Origin: Tulasnella sp. 424
Lineage: Eukaryota; Basidiomycota; Agaricomycetes; Cantharellales; Tulasnellaceae
Direction of reading: 5' to 3'
Assembly: GCA_019633425.1 (NCBI GenBank)
Contig: WSUB01000040.1
Location: 1-64,000 of the forward strand
DNA length: 64,000 nt
Position 1 is the first letter of the stretch; each line of letters begins with the position of its first letter. Under the pieces are notes generated by a model. It was not told where the DNA came from and did no database searches. It saw only the letters and a list, made by a program, of their open reading frames with translations. The translations under genes and the position numbers were made by a program. Shown piece after piece: positions 51,971 through 62,228 of the stretch.

Positions 51971-53696
51971 TACCTAGGCGCCTCACCCTATCACCAAGAG
52001 GTGGAGAATAGATACCCCCCTTCTCGGCAATTTCGTATCAATGCTTTCATTTATACAACGATTCACCTACATTTTGCCGGCGCTTTACATTAGGCAAGGC
52101 CCTAATATCGTCACGGCATCAGATCGACCACGTGACCAAGTGGAAGTGGCCAAGAGCGACGGCTCGCACTTAAAGCTGAATGGACATGCGGTAGGGCATG
52201 TACTCGACTAGAATAAGCCTAGGGGCAGGCGTCAGAGATTAGGACATGTCCTGAGATGATCTAACTCCTGGGGGTTGCGTTACTTCAGAGAAGGGTGAGG
52301 ATGGGCGTTGTCAAGCGGTGAGGCTTTGAGGCCCAAAACGCAGAGGGTCATCCGCCGTTGGGACCGGGTATTAAAGGCATTTTCGGTTATGCTCTCGAGC
52401 TATTCTGACATTGCGACAGTTGTCTTGATGAAGGTGAGGAGAAACGGTATAGGTATTTTGTGCGATGTAGCAATTTGTGTTCGGGACGCGTGCGGTGATT
52501 GTGGAATGGACTGAGGCCTTCTCCGACGCACACGCTATGTTAACGACTCCTATCTCATCTTCCTCGTCTCGGCTAAACATATTGGGACTATGTCCATACC
52601 CTGCAACCATTCCACAAAGTGCGGGCACAGGCGGAACTGGTTAAACTGTATACCACCTATGCTTCCCTGGACTCATGCACGCATGCCTTGATCCATCAAG
52701 CAGCCTCCACGGAGACAATCGTTGCACCTCATGGCCAACTCTGAAGGAGCTTCAAAATCAAATCCGGCGTTCTTAAGTCTCGCTTCTAATGAAGGAGGAG
52801 CCTATTAGAAGCTGTATTCAGGATCAATTCGCCAGGGCTATCTCGCGTTAAGCGTGAGGCAAACGTCCGCAAGGGTTGAAGGCCACGAAGTCGGCTAGCG
52901 AATATAACGGAATGTCCTATTCAAGCACTCTCCCTGAAAGCCCTTTTTCTAGACTTGACGCACCTTGTTGATTCAGCCAGAGCTCTCCGACTCAGTGGGA
53001 CTCTTCAACAGTTGACCATGCAAAATGTTCAATGTTTTAGTCGGTAACTCCGCTCCTGTCAAGGACCCTCTGCCCATAAAAAAGGAAGCATCAAAGAAGG
53101 CGACGGCGCACATTTTGCCCCCCAGCTTGCCCCACAAGTCATTTAATGTGCTCTTTCCCCGGTTCTGGTGATGGTGAGGGAAATCCCCATCGTCTCGACC
53201 ACCACCCCGGGTTTGGGTCTCCCTTAGCCCATCCCATTACCCCAGAGGGAGTCACCCTCTCTCATAAATAATGCGGTCGACGGATCGGGAGTCACCGTCC
53301 GGAGCTAGGAGATGTGATCCACAACCTAGCCCGCTGGACACCGTGCTGACCCGGAGCTTCCCCCACACGACGTTGCAAATTTTGATTCTGCATGAATCCC
53401 CTGACCTTCGTGGACTCGAATCCCACTCAGCCGTTTTCTCCCTGCCCATCTAGCCTCAGTCCAATGCTAGCGACTTCTTATGCAGTCGGATCATGGCTTT
53501 TCGCAGCTTGCGCTGCGACCTCCCGTTATATCCCTGCGCCTTAAAATTTAGGCAGTCTCGGAATGCGTGATTTATTGTTAAAAACAGAGGGAATATCCTT
53601 TGATTGTGACTGCTAATGAATGAAACCTCAGGTGACAACACTCTTCGATGACTTGTTGCACATGTGTGTTGCTGTGACTATTTCCTCGCATGACGA

Positions 53697-53704
53697 TATA
53701 TAAA
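53697..53704 (+). promoter_or_regulatory. TATA box of dsRBD gene at 53769
   Basis: TATATAAA begins 72 bp upstream of the first ATG. Confidence 0.5.
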
Positions 53705-53768
53705 CGAGTATTACTTACGAGTTAAAACATCCATTCAAACCCCCTTCCACGTCTCTTTACAGCTACTA

Positions 53769-54153
53769 ATGATGCCTCAGAACCCAAACGGTGAGTGAGC
53801 GAGGGATGGTTCGTACCAGGATCCTCATCTCACATTCGTGCTTGGACCACCCCTTTTAGAAAGGCACTACTGGATGGAACTTACAAATTTAAGAGCTCAA
53901 ACCCAATCCTTTGTGGTCGCCGACACCTTGAATGCCTCAGGTCCACAGAACAGGCCCCAGTGGACTTGTAATTTGGAAGGTAAGATGAGGATCCAGTTGG
54001 ATATCAGTCCGACAAGGATTCTCACGGCGTTTCATAGTAACTGTTCTTGCGACAATGACGACATTCCAATGCTCTGGGAGCGGTCGAAGCCAGATCGAGG
54101 CTAAGAATGTGGCCAGTCGGCGTGTTCTGGCTACTTTAGGATTTCCAGTTTAA
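53769..54153 (+). CDS. single-dsRBD miniprotein, type I, copy 3
   Basis: Three exons (53769-53790, 53860-53979, 54038-54153) with phase-1 introns encode 85 residues, or 84 if the second of two adjacent ATGs is used. Exon 3 is again exactly 116 nt. The domain shows ERHYWMELTNLRAQTQ, NASGPQNRPQWTCNLE and CSGSGRSQIEAKNVASRRVL, ending GFPV as in copy 1 (GFPL). This is the most diverged type I member. It has no intact partner at the matching place in block 1, where only a downstream remnant near 42.05-42.69 kb is seen. Confidence 0.75.
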
Positions 54154-55724
54154 CTTCCTCTGTTCCCTCTTGATGTGGTATAATCTACATCGGTACTAGA
54201 CCTATTTTACTGCCTAATCTTACTCCCCCTCTATGGGTTGTCGTTGGTCAATGGGCCTAGCCAGGTTGAGCCGAATCTTCCTACAGCTTTCAAGCATATG
54301 CATGGAGACGTAACTTCTGCCGGAATGAATTTCAAATCCATCGCGCCAAGTGCTATATAAGATTCATAAGCTCTTGTGCACCTTTTCAGCTTCTAACGGC
54401 GTTAAGACTCAAAGAATAAGTACCCGAGAGCGGCGGTAACGCGGCAACAAGCGAGATCTCGATCTAATAGTATATAGGATTAGTACCAGCACAGACTCAT
54501 CATATGCCTCCGGTATCCTTATAGATTAATTTTTAGGTAGCCGGAGTCTCCACTTCTGATACAAGTCGATGTTAGTCGAGGAGATTTCACATAATATCCT
54601 GCCGCTAAATTTCCGCTGAATAGTACAACGGTGAACTGCGTTTAGTGGGGAACCTCTCACAAATTCACCGGAAGCTGAAACGACGCTGAAGGTTAACTGA
54701 CCGTTGGGGCGCCGGGTATTTAAATTTTTTAAATTGTCCGAATGCTTCGTCGTGAGCCAGTGAGGTCATCGAATTGGCTGGCCATACTAATCACGGTCGT
54801 TCCCCGAACCCTTCCACATGACAAACTGATACGCATTTTCCCGATGATTCACAAACTCTTCCTAATGAAGGAACGAGCCGACGGAGTCAACCGGATGGAC
54901 AATGCGGTCGGTGTCCTATCGGCTGTCTCCCAGCACATATGCTGAACCCGAAGCCCATGTCGCAAACGTCCAGGTCCCCCGAGAGTATTAATATCTGAGT
55001 CTCAGGTTTATTGGATATATTTAATTGAGAACGTGGATGTTTTGCGGATCTCACCTGCAAGTTATCGTAGTTAGCGTTCTACTATTTCTATTGCTGCTTC
55101 CGGCTTTCAACCACGTCTTAAACCACCGAACCGCGTAACCACAAATACAATCATTTATCTGCATGGCTCTTCTAGTCGAAGCTTCTCGCATATCTCGGTC
55201 AAATAGGCTAGTGGCGGCAACTTGGGTTTCTTGTTTCAATAGAAAATAACATTTCACCCTTAAATTTGGTGGGTGACTTGGCTTAACATCTCTTACGAGC
55301 TTAGACAGAGAACTAATCGCTTGGTAAAGGCTGACTACGGTGTAGTCTTCCTTGGGGAAGTTTCGAGCTGATCGCGAAAAAGCTAGTCCAAACAACGCGT
55401 TCCTTATTTTATCAATGGAACGGGGGTGTCCGAGGACTGACTTCTCTTGCGTCCTCGGTATTCCACGATCTAAACACCGGGTCCAAACAACCCCAATTAG
55501 CGGCAAATTTGCCGCGCTTTGCGACCCTACTGAAGCATTGCAATTGCAAAGGGCATCCCGCTAAACACTTGCGGCAAAGCATCAACAGACCCCATGCTCT
55601 CGATTCCTCAGCGAGATGAACTATAGGATGAATCCAGATATACAGCATATAAACCGTTGCGTTGAAAGGACCATTCCACCCCATCGTTCCATCGCGGTCG
55701 CTACCACACGCATTTCTTCTCACC
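54154..55724. other. no gene seen
   Basis: Open frames on both strands (for example minus 55051-55506) lack recognisable domains and splice context. The last 100 bp hold the TATA box and leader of the next dsRBD gene. Confidence 0.4.
55648..55653 (+). promoter_or_regulatory. TATA box of dsRBD gene at 55725
   Basis: TATAAA begins 77 bp upstream of the ATG. Confidence 0.5.
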
Positions 55725-56117
55725 ATGGCCCGTAAGTCGGCTTAACTTGATGTATAAAATGCGGCACATTGCGGATACGTTTGCACCTCTACTAGCCAAC
55801 CCCAAAGAGCAATACAGAATGCAGATCAACGACTGGGTTCAAAAGCGTCGATTGAGAGTGGCTATCGGTGAGCCCTTTGCCTATGGGCCAAGCCACGATC
55901 AAACCTGGGTTGCTCGTGTCAAAGGTGGGCGTTCTCATCTTCAGCGGCACATTAATTGACGACTGAAAAAGGACTGGCAGTGACCGGCAGCTGGCAATGT
56001 CAAGGCCTTATCGGCCAAACCTATACGGGCGAGGGCAAGTCCAAATCCGCAGCCAACGACGCTGCTTGCAAGCTTTTACTTCAACAATGCATTGCTCTCG
56101 GTCTGACTAATGATTGA
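55725..56117 (+). CDS. single-dsRBD miniprotein, type IIa, intact
   Basis: Three exons (55725-55731, 55796-55924, 55981-56117) with phase-1 introns encode 90 residues. The dsRBD is the best match to the consensus in the window: EQYRMQINDWVQKRRLRVAI, YGPSHDQTWVARVK with an intact GPxH loop, then LIGQTYTGEGKSKSAANDAA and LLLQQ. Exon 2 is 129 nt, as in every type II copy. Its partner in block 1 (43928) has lost its splice sites, so this is the only working type IIa gene seen. Confidence 0.8.
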
Positions 56118-58449
56118 TACTGTATATAATTTATTGTCCATCAAGAATCTCAATTTGGTATATTGTGTCGCGACCGAATAAACCGTACCAAACGTCGGGC
56201 TCTAAGCCCTGCTCGGGGTTTAAACTTTGGGTGCCGAACCGAGTTCAGACGGGCACACTTCCTGCTAGATCACTGAGATTCCGCGCTTTCTACTCAGAGT
56301 TCTTGTATTGCTGGGGTCTCGAAGCTCGGAGGATGCCATCAAGCACCTTCTGACCGAGAGGAAATCCGAGTCCCGCGGTCTCCAACATGAGCCAACTTGA
56401 GTCAGTCTAAAATGTACGTTATCTCCATCTGGGCTGACGGGGACCTTAACTGCTCAGGGGTGTAAGAGGATAGTTCGGAGGGAAGTTGTGGCGTAATGCC
56501 AGGGTGACCGTCTTTATTTTGAGGCCCACTCTTGGGATGGGAAGACGGGCTTGTTGTCCGTACTACCCGCAAGGCATAGCCAAGACTACGCTTTTAGGTG
56601 GATAGACCTCCCGTATTCGCCTAACCTCGGCAGCATTTTCAATTTCTGGGTTGGACAGAGTGTTTCTCACACTCTCGAAAGGACATTATGCACTCCCCAG
56701 GAAAAACGACTTCTATCGGCGACTCCGAGTTCGTGCCGTACCTCACGTCTTTTCATACTTTCGATGGAGTTGGTCGCTTCATCAAAAGAAAATTACACGC
56801 TGTTTTATGGACGATCGACAGGACGGAAGTCAATGCCGACTAACCATTGCCGTTAGTCTGATTCTCCCGAGGTTATCCTCTTCTAATGACTGACTCGAAC
56901 AGAACGTTTAAGAGGAGGGAAATTAGCACAGATTGGTCTCGCGAATAACATCCACTATCAAAGATCTGAACCGTTGAACGGGTCGGATCCTATGGGACGC
57001 AGATCTCCTTAATTACGCCCAAGAAAGGAAAAGATAGATTAGGACAGGGTGGAAATTTAAGCGAGATAAGGCTGGCTGTTCGAATCTCGGCCCATCTTTG
57101 TCAAATCTTCAGGGAGCTAGACTGATATGCCTTGGAAGCAGAGGGCAAAACCTTTATCCGGAAAATTCAGGGACTCAAGATGCAAGTCTAACCTTGTTGG
57201 GCTTCGTTTAGGTCTTGAGGTCACTATCCGTGCAAACTGGCCGTCCCATACACGGTTTGATACGTAGATGGGCCTGGTCTCTTGCTAGTTAGATGACTAG
57301 GGACACCGCGAGAGCGCACGTACGGTATGAGCGCCATACGATGTCCCTGGCTAATATTTACTGGGGATCTACCTTCAACAGTACTCCGGTCAACTCCCTC
57401 CGGTCTTCGAGCTTCTCTGATAAGATTGATATAGGTTTAATACGATTCATCTTACTCTCATCCTGAAGAGGGAGAGCTTTTACATGACACACCGGAATTC
57501 GCAATTCGGGCAGCGGTAAGCCCCATTCGAACTTCGCTCTGACCCTGCGAACTATCCTTCCGCCCCAAATCGGGTTATTAACATATTTGTACCCTCGGGA
57601 AAGCAGGGGATATTCCCAGAACTGTGGTAGCGATCCATTTCTGCTTGATTACAGCGATCTCCATCGGCTTGTGGTATAGATCTCAAAGCTTCCTTTGTTT
57701 CTGCGCTAAGTAGGATATGGGTCCATGAGGGGTCGCCGCCTCACCCCCGACCCACCCACTTCAACCATCACTTATCGTTCTAGTGGAGGAATGCCCCTCG
57801 CGAGATACACAGGATTAAAACTTGAAATAGCCTTCATAATGTCATTCCACGTCACCGGTTCGTGAGTCGAAAGGTCTCCTGTGTGGCCAGACTTAAATGC
57901 CGGCTCAAAGAAGTCAAAAGTGAGCCCTTGGACGGGATACAGCTGATGGTAATAATGGTGAATAACAATGAACCTGGATATCTATATGAATAGACAGTAG
58001 ACCGCATATCACATATTTCCAGGCTTGCGGTGATACTGGGACCCCAACCGGCTTTACCACAACCCTAACTCACTCTCGGATATCCGTCTGCGGGTGGCGC
58101 CTTCCCAAGACTTAGATAAACGCTCATATTAGACCCGCTACTGGTATGGACAGCCCCTGTTTACCTCTTCCCCCCCCCCCCCCCAGGGAACGCCGGCTGC
58201 TCTTGAGTTATGTAAGTCCGTGATACCATATGTTCATCGCAGGCTAGAGATCGCGTCTAAGAGGAGACAAAACTTCACCCTCGGCTATCAATGAACGTAT
58301 AGATTGTGCCTAGAATTGAGGATAAAGAAACGAGCCGAGCAGTTGGGGGCCTCGCCATCTGGGATATAAATTCCTCAGTGAGCTACAGAGATGAGCTCCC
58401 CCCCCCCCCGGATACTCCATCAATACGTCCAATCTACAGAAGCACTATA
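56118..58449. other. no gene seen; homopolymer tracts
   Basis: No gene is supported. Long C runs occur near 58171-58186 and 58399-58410. The region between the IIa and IIb genes is not clearly matched between the two blocks. Confidence 0.4.
58365..58370 (+). promoter_or_regulatory. TATA box of dsRBD gene at 58450
   Basis: TATAAA begins 85 bp upstream of the ATG. Confidence 0.5.
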
Positions 58450-58844
58450 ATGACATGTGAGCTTGACGATCCTCGACACTCTGAACGGGTGACTTACACT
58501 TCTGACCCGATCCAAGCGAACCCGGGCGAACAATATCGCATGCACGTCAATGATCTTATCATGAAGCGCTTGCTTACAGTATCTTTTCATGACCCAATTG
58601 TTTCCGGGCTACAACATGACACGACTTGGGAGGTGATCGTGACCGGTGAGCGGTCTTGAGAGTGGACTTGCTGAACCTCATTTTGATCAACTACGGACTG
58701 GAAACAACAGTGATAGCCTGTAAAAAGTGCAATTACCTCGTTGGAAAGACCTACTCAGGCTTAGGAAAATCGAAGAGTGCGGCCAGAGACGCTGCCAGCA
58801 AGTCGCTCCTTCAAGATCGCGACCGCCGGGTCAAGTTAGACTAA
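58450..58844 (+). CDS. single-dsRBD miniprotein, type IIb, copy 2
   Basis: Three exons (58450-58456, 58517-58645, 58711-58844) with phase-1 introns encode 89 residues. Landmarks are GEQYRMHVNDLIMKRLLTV, VSGLQHDTTWEVIVT (GLQH in place of GPxH) and LVGKTYSGLGKSKSAARDAA, with a basic tail (DRDRRVKLD). It is closest to the gene at 47260. The two share exon lengths 7 and 129 and about 700 bp of downstream sequence. Loss of the conserved loop proline suggests altered but not abolished RNA contact. Confidence 0.76.
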
Positions 58845-61800
58845 TCCCGTAGGATGCGAACCTTCGAGGCCGGGTTTTCAGAGGAGGGTTACCGGAGCTT
58901 CTGTCACGTAATATTTATGTATCTTCTCTCTGTATCATTTCCATTTTCAACTTGATTGGCGATCTATGGTACCCGTTGTTCTGGCTTCTGCCGCGTTTCA
59001 GCATCGCGGTTTCCGCCACTATGAGACGTCCTGGTCTGACCTGCTCTCGAGCCGATTCCTCAGACTAGATAGGTAGATTCGGTATCAGATGTGCGGGGTA
59101 CACGGGTAAAGACTCGATCAAAGGAAACGCGTGTGGGCTTGATTTCACTGGTGCGCTGCTGTGATGCCTGCGCCACAATGCCAACCCAGTTTCCAATTTT
59201 AGCACTAACTCTAATAGCATCCTTTGTTGTAGATTCATATACCTCATGAAAAAGAGAAGAAATAATATGCCGATAAAAGTTATGCCAGCAAAGCTCAGCA
59301 GGTTTCCCTCTGTAACGATGCAGGACATCCCATAGCTTACGTCCGTCTGTACGGTGGCTGGTCACCCGATTCCAATTTCCGATCGCCGGCCTCCGACCTC
59401 TGATCTCCGACGCCCGGTCATCGATAACGGACCACAGAGCTCGATCAATAACGAGTCTAAAATTGCATAAAACTGCCGAATGGGATTATAACACGATTAA
59501 GAAAGTCATACGAGCGAGGAAGTCGAAGCAGGAGCTAGACAAATTGGGACGGCATGAACTGGCGCGAGTCCGACCCCTCGTTGTCCCTAGAAAGGTTCTC
59601 AACGGTGAATATGCAAAGTACTTTACTAATATAGGCGCGCATCCCCACTGCAAGATCCCAAGTACTTTCGTGAGCTCAGGGCGTCAGCATGCTTTATTCA
59701 TAGCCAAGTGTCTATTCGATGGATAGATTACGTTGACGGGCTGATTAACGTTACACGGTAAGCAATTGCCATCGTTGAACGATGCGTCAGCCAGTCGGGA
59801 ATTGTTCCGGTCCCTGGCATTGTCGACCCTTTCAATATACGAGCTCCCGTTTTCGACTTTCTCGCTCCTATACATTTATCGAGAGCGTTTCTAACCTTAT
59901 TCGATACTTTCTACAGTATTTGATTTTCGAAAGCTTATCGGTCGAGCCCAGCGGTCTGTTACCGGTGATCGGAATCGGACGACACCATATATGACAACGA
60001 TCTAGTTGCCGCCGGTTCGGCGGTCGTTCTAATTCGGTTCCAGGGTCTTATTCAGAAACCAGCCGTAAACTAACTCACATATATGGAAGCCGGCTGTGTT
60101 ATGGTACACCAATATTATCCCCGTCGTTTATTGAAGCACCATCCTTTCTCAGGCGTTGACTTCGGTGGCAACCTTGCTGTTACCGAATTTTCTCGGTCGC
60201 CTTTGCAGAGAACATCTCGATCTGGAAAAGGTTGTCTCCCTACCCAAATGGGCATGGTGTTATCAATAGTCTAGCCGTTGGTCATCCGCCCAGGATCATG
60301 AGGATGTGCTGGCGGAACATCATCTTGAACGCTTAGGCAAGTGTCGGGAAGCGTGGTAGCGAGCTGACACGGATATCGATTACGTACGTATAGTGTGCTG
60401 GCCTGGCCGCCCGTCCCTAATGAGCATCACATACAAGCAGCGAGGCAACCCATTTGCACAGCCAGTACGCCTAAAAAAGGCGCCCGACGCCTTACAAGAA
60501 ACAGACCGCTAAGGGGGGGGGATGATCGACCACGATAGTGCATATGATGAACGGAGTAGAGTCGAATATTTTGCCGAGCCTCAATCCACAGTGCCGAAGC
60601 TGCCGGCCCTCAGCCCAACGGAAGAACATCACCCTCGACCGCTACTACTCAGCCTTGTTGAAAGTAACCTGCGTAACCGGCGGACGATGAGGAGGAAATT
60701 TTGACGTGCAATATATTTGGTCAATGCGTTTATTATAGATTGGCATTTTGATTGCGGCTGGCCGTTCGGCGACACGAAAATCAGGGTCGCGCCCCCAAAC
60801 GTCGCCATGTCTGCCAGCACAACAACTTTCTCTCCAATGTAAACAGGATTTTTTTGTAATCAATAAATGATTTACTGAGTTCGATTTACTTACAATTTCC
60901 GCCATTTATTTTACGCCGCGGTACTACCCTCTCCGCCTCGCCTCCTGCGCTGAGATGAAAGTTGATAAACGCGGGAAAATGATGGGATTAAAGGACCAAG
61001 ACTCTACGTCCGATGTTCTGTAAACATGACGAAAGACGTACGAATCTTGAGTGGGTGGAGCAGGCATTCGCGGACCGGCAAATTGGGGATGATAGAAACC
61101 ATCGCCAATATCCAGCTGTACGGAATGGGTAGAGTAGGTATTCTAGTGTTAGATACGACGCCGACGGTCCGAGCTCAGCTTCTCACTGGACGCGTTTAGA
61201 CCCAAAGGTGGATGAAATGGGGTGCAATGCGTGGTATATAATGGAGAGAGGGGTGACGCTGTGCCTGAGGGGATGCCTGAACACTGGACAAGGACTGATG
61301 AGGAGGAGTTTATAACCACCTGAAGTTCCAACCTGAACCGCAGGTCGAAGACATTTGGACAAATAGCGTCCAACTGATTCGAAGCCTCCGTGCCGGGCGA
61401 TCAAGTGGGGATTGAAATTCGGATGTCTGATCCGGGACAATATGGAATTCAAACCCAGCAACTCGCGTTTCAACTTCCGCTCTGGACAAGCTCATAACTA
61501 GGCGCCGCTTCCGCAAGAAAGGAAACCCAGTCGCCGCTATATGGACAGTTTGCGCACGTGGTTGGATCGACGGTTTGGGTAGGTTTGGTGATATCCACGG
61601 CAGGCGCCCAAACCCCCCCCCCCCCCCGGCGGCTATTTTTATCCTAACAAGGAAATGAAAGCCACAACACCATCCTGGACTTGTTGCTGGATGGAATATA
61701 CATACTCCCACGAGTACATACATAGCCGACGTTATTACGGCAAACTCCAATTCCGCTGGCGATTCTCCACTCAGCGCTCCACTCCGCTTCCACCATGTTT

Positions 61801-62228
61801 CCTGTCCGGATCCCGGCCAATCCTTCTGCCCCCTCCCCCCCCCTTGGACGGCTGGGCAGCTTTGAGCCATGTTCTGGTGTCCACGGGTCAGATGGCGCGG
61901 GAGCCATCCTATCCTCGACGTCTTCTCATTCAAGCGACCGTTCTCCTGGGGCATAGAACCGGTAGCATACACAGAACTCGGCTCAAGAACATGTGTTTGC
62001 AAAAGCCGGTTCTTCAAAACCGAACCGACCGAAGGGAAATCCAAAATTATTCCAGCTGGGCTTATTCGGAGCTGGAAAGGGGTATGGCGTGGGAGTCGTT
62101 CCCTGACGTGTTTATTGGTGAGGAATCGGGCTATTGCCAGCGATGCAGAGCCAGCAGGTTTTCTCTGGATCTATCCATACGCCTCCTTGCTAGGCACCCA
62201 ACTCAGCTCTAGTACGATCTAAACGCTA
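58845..62228. other. end of duplicated block and intergenic DNA before GT90 gene
   Basis: Bases 58845-59520 and 60770-60905 match sequence downstream of the IIb gene in block 1. The open frame 59463-59726 is not preserved in block 1. From 61.3 to 62.2 kb, long frames are open on both strands and contain homopolymer G/C tracts (for example 61613-61628). None resembles a known protein. Confidence 0.4.

Larger units (their letters stand above)
50609..53768. other. gene-poor segment of block 2
   Basis: Up to about 52530 the sequence matches block 1 downstream of its type I gene. It also contains a MITE at 51793-51970. From 52530 to 53768 I see no gene, repeat or recognisable motif apart from the TATA box of the next dsRBD gene. 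Confidence 0.45.
48581..60910. repeat. segmental duplication, block 2
   Basis: Second copy of the block, beginning almost exactly where block 1 ends. It carries dsRBD genes of type I (50226 and 53769), IIa (55725) and IIb (58450) in the same order as block 1, with an extra type I gene and a MITE. The matched segments are interrupted by unique sequence, so the duplication is old or has been reworked by insertions and deletions. Confidence 0.65.

Noticed and set aside
53380..53450. Possible tRNA B-box (ATTCGAGTC) on the minus strand
   Set aside because: The surrounding bases do not form a five-pair T stem or an acceptor stem, and no A box is found at suitable distance.
57060..57110. GTTCGAATC motif resembling a tRNA T loop
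   Set aside because: No cloverleaf can be drawn around it; a chance match.
58171..58186. Long C homopolymer, with others near 58399, 61613 and 62824
   Set aside because: Mononucleotide runs are common in this sequence and may partly be assembly or sequencing noise. No function is inferred.
59463..59726. 87-codon plus-strand frame downstream of the last dsRBD gene
   Set aside because: The homologous stretch in block 1 (about 48.03 kb) contains stops early in the same frame, and no domain is recognised.
60770..60905. Minus-strand frames shared with 48420-48550
   Set aside because: The shared 130-bp sequence is the tail of the segmental duplication and is open by chance in both; there is no start context and no domain.
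61310..62044. 244-codon minus-strand frame upstream of the GT90 gene
   Set aside because: It runs through homopolymer G/C tracts and is overlapped by an equally long plus-strand frame. The translation lacks any domain pattern.
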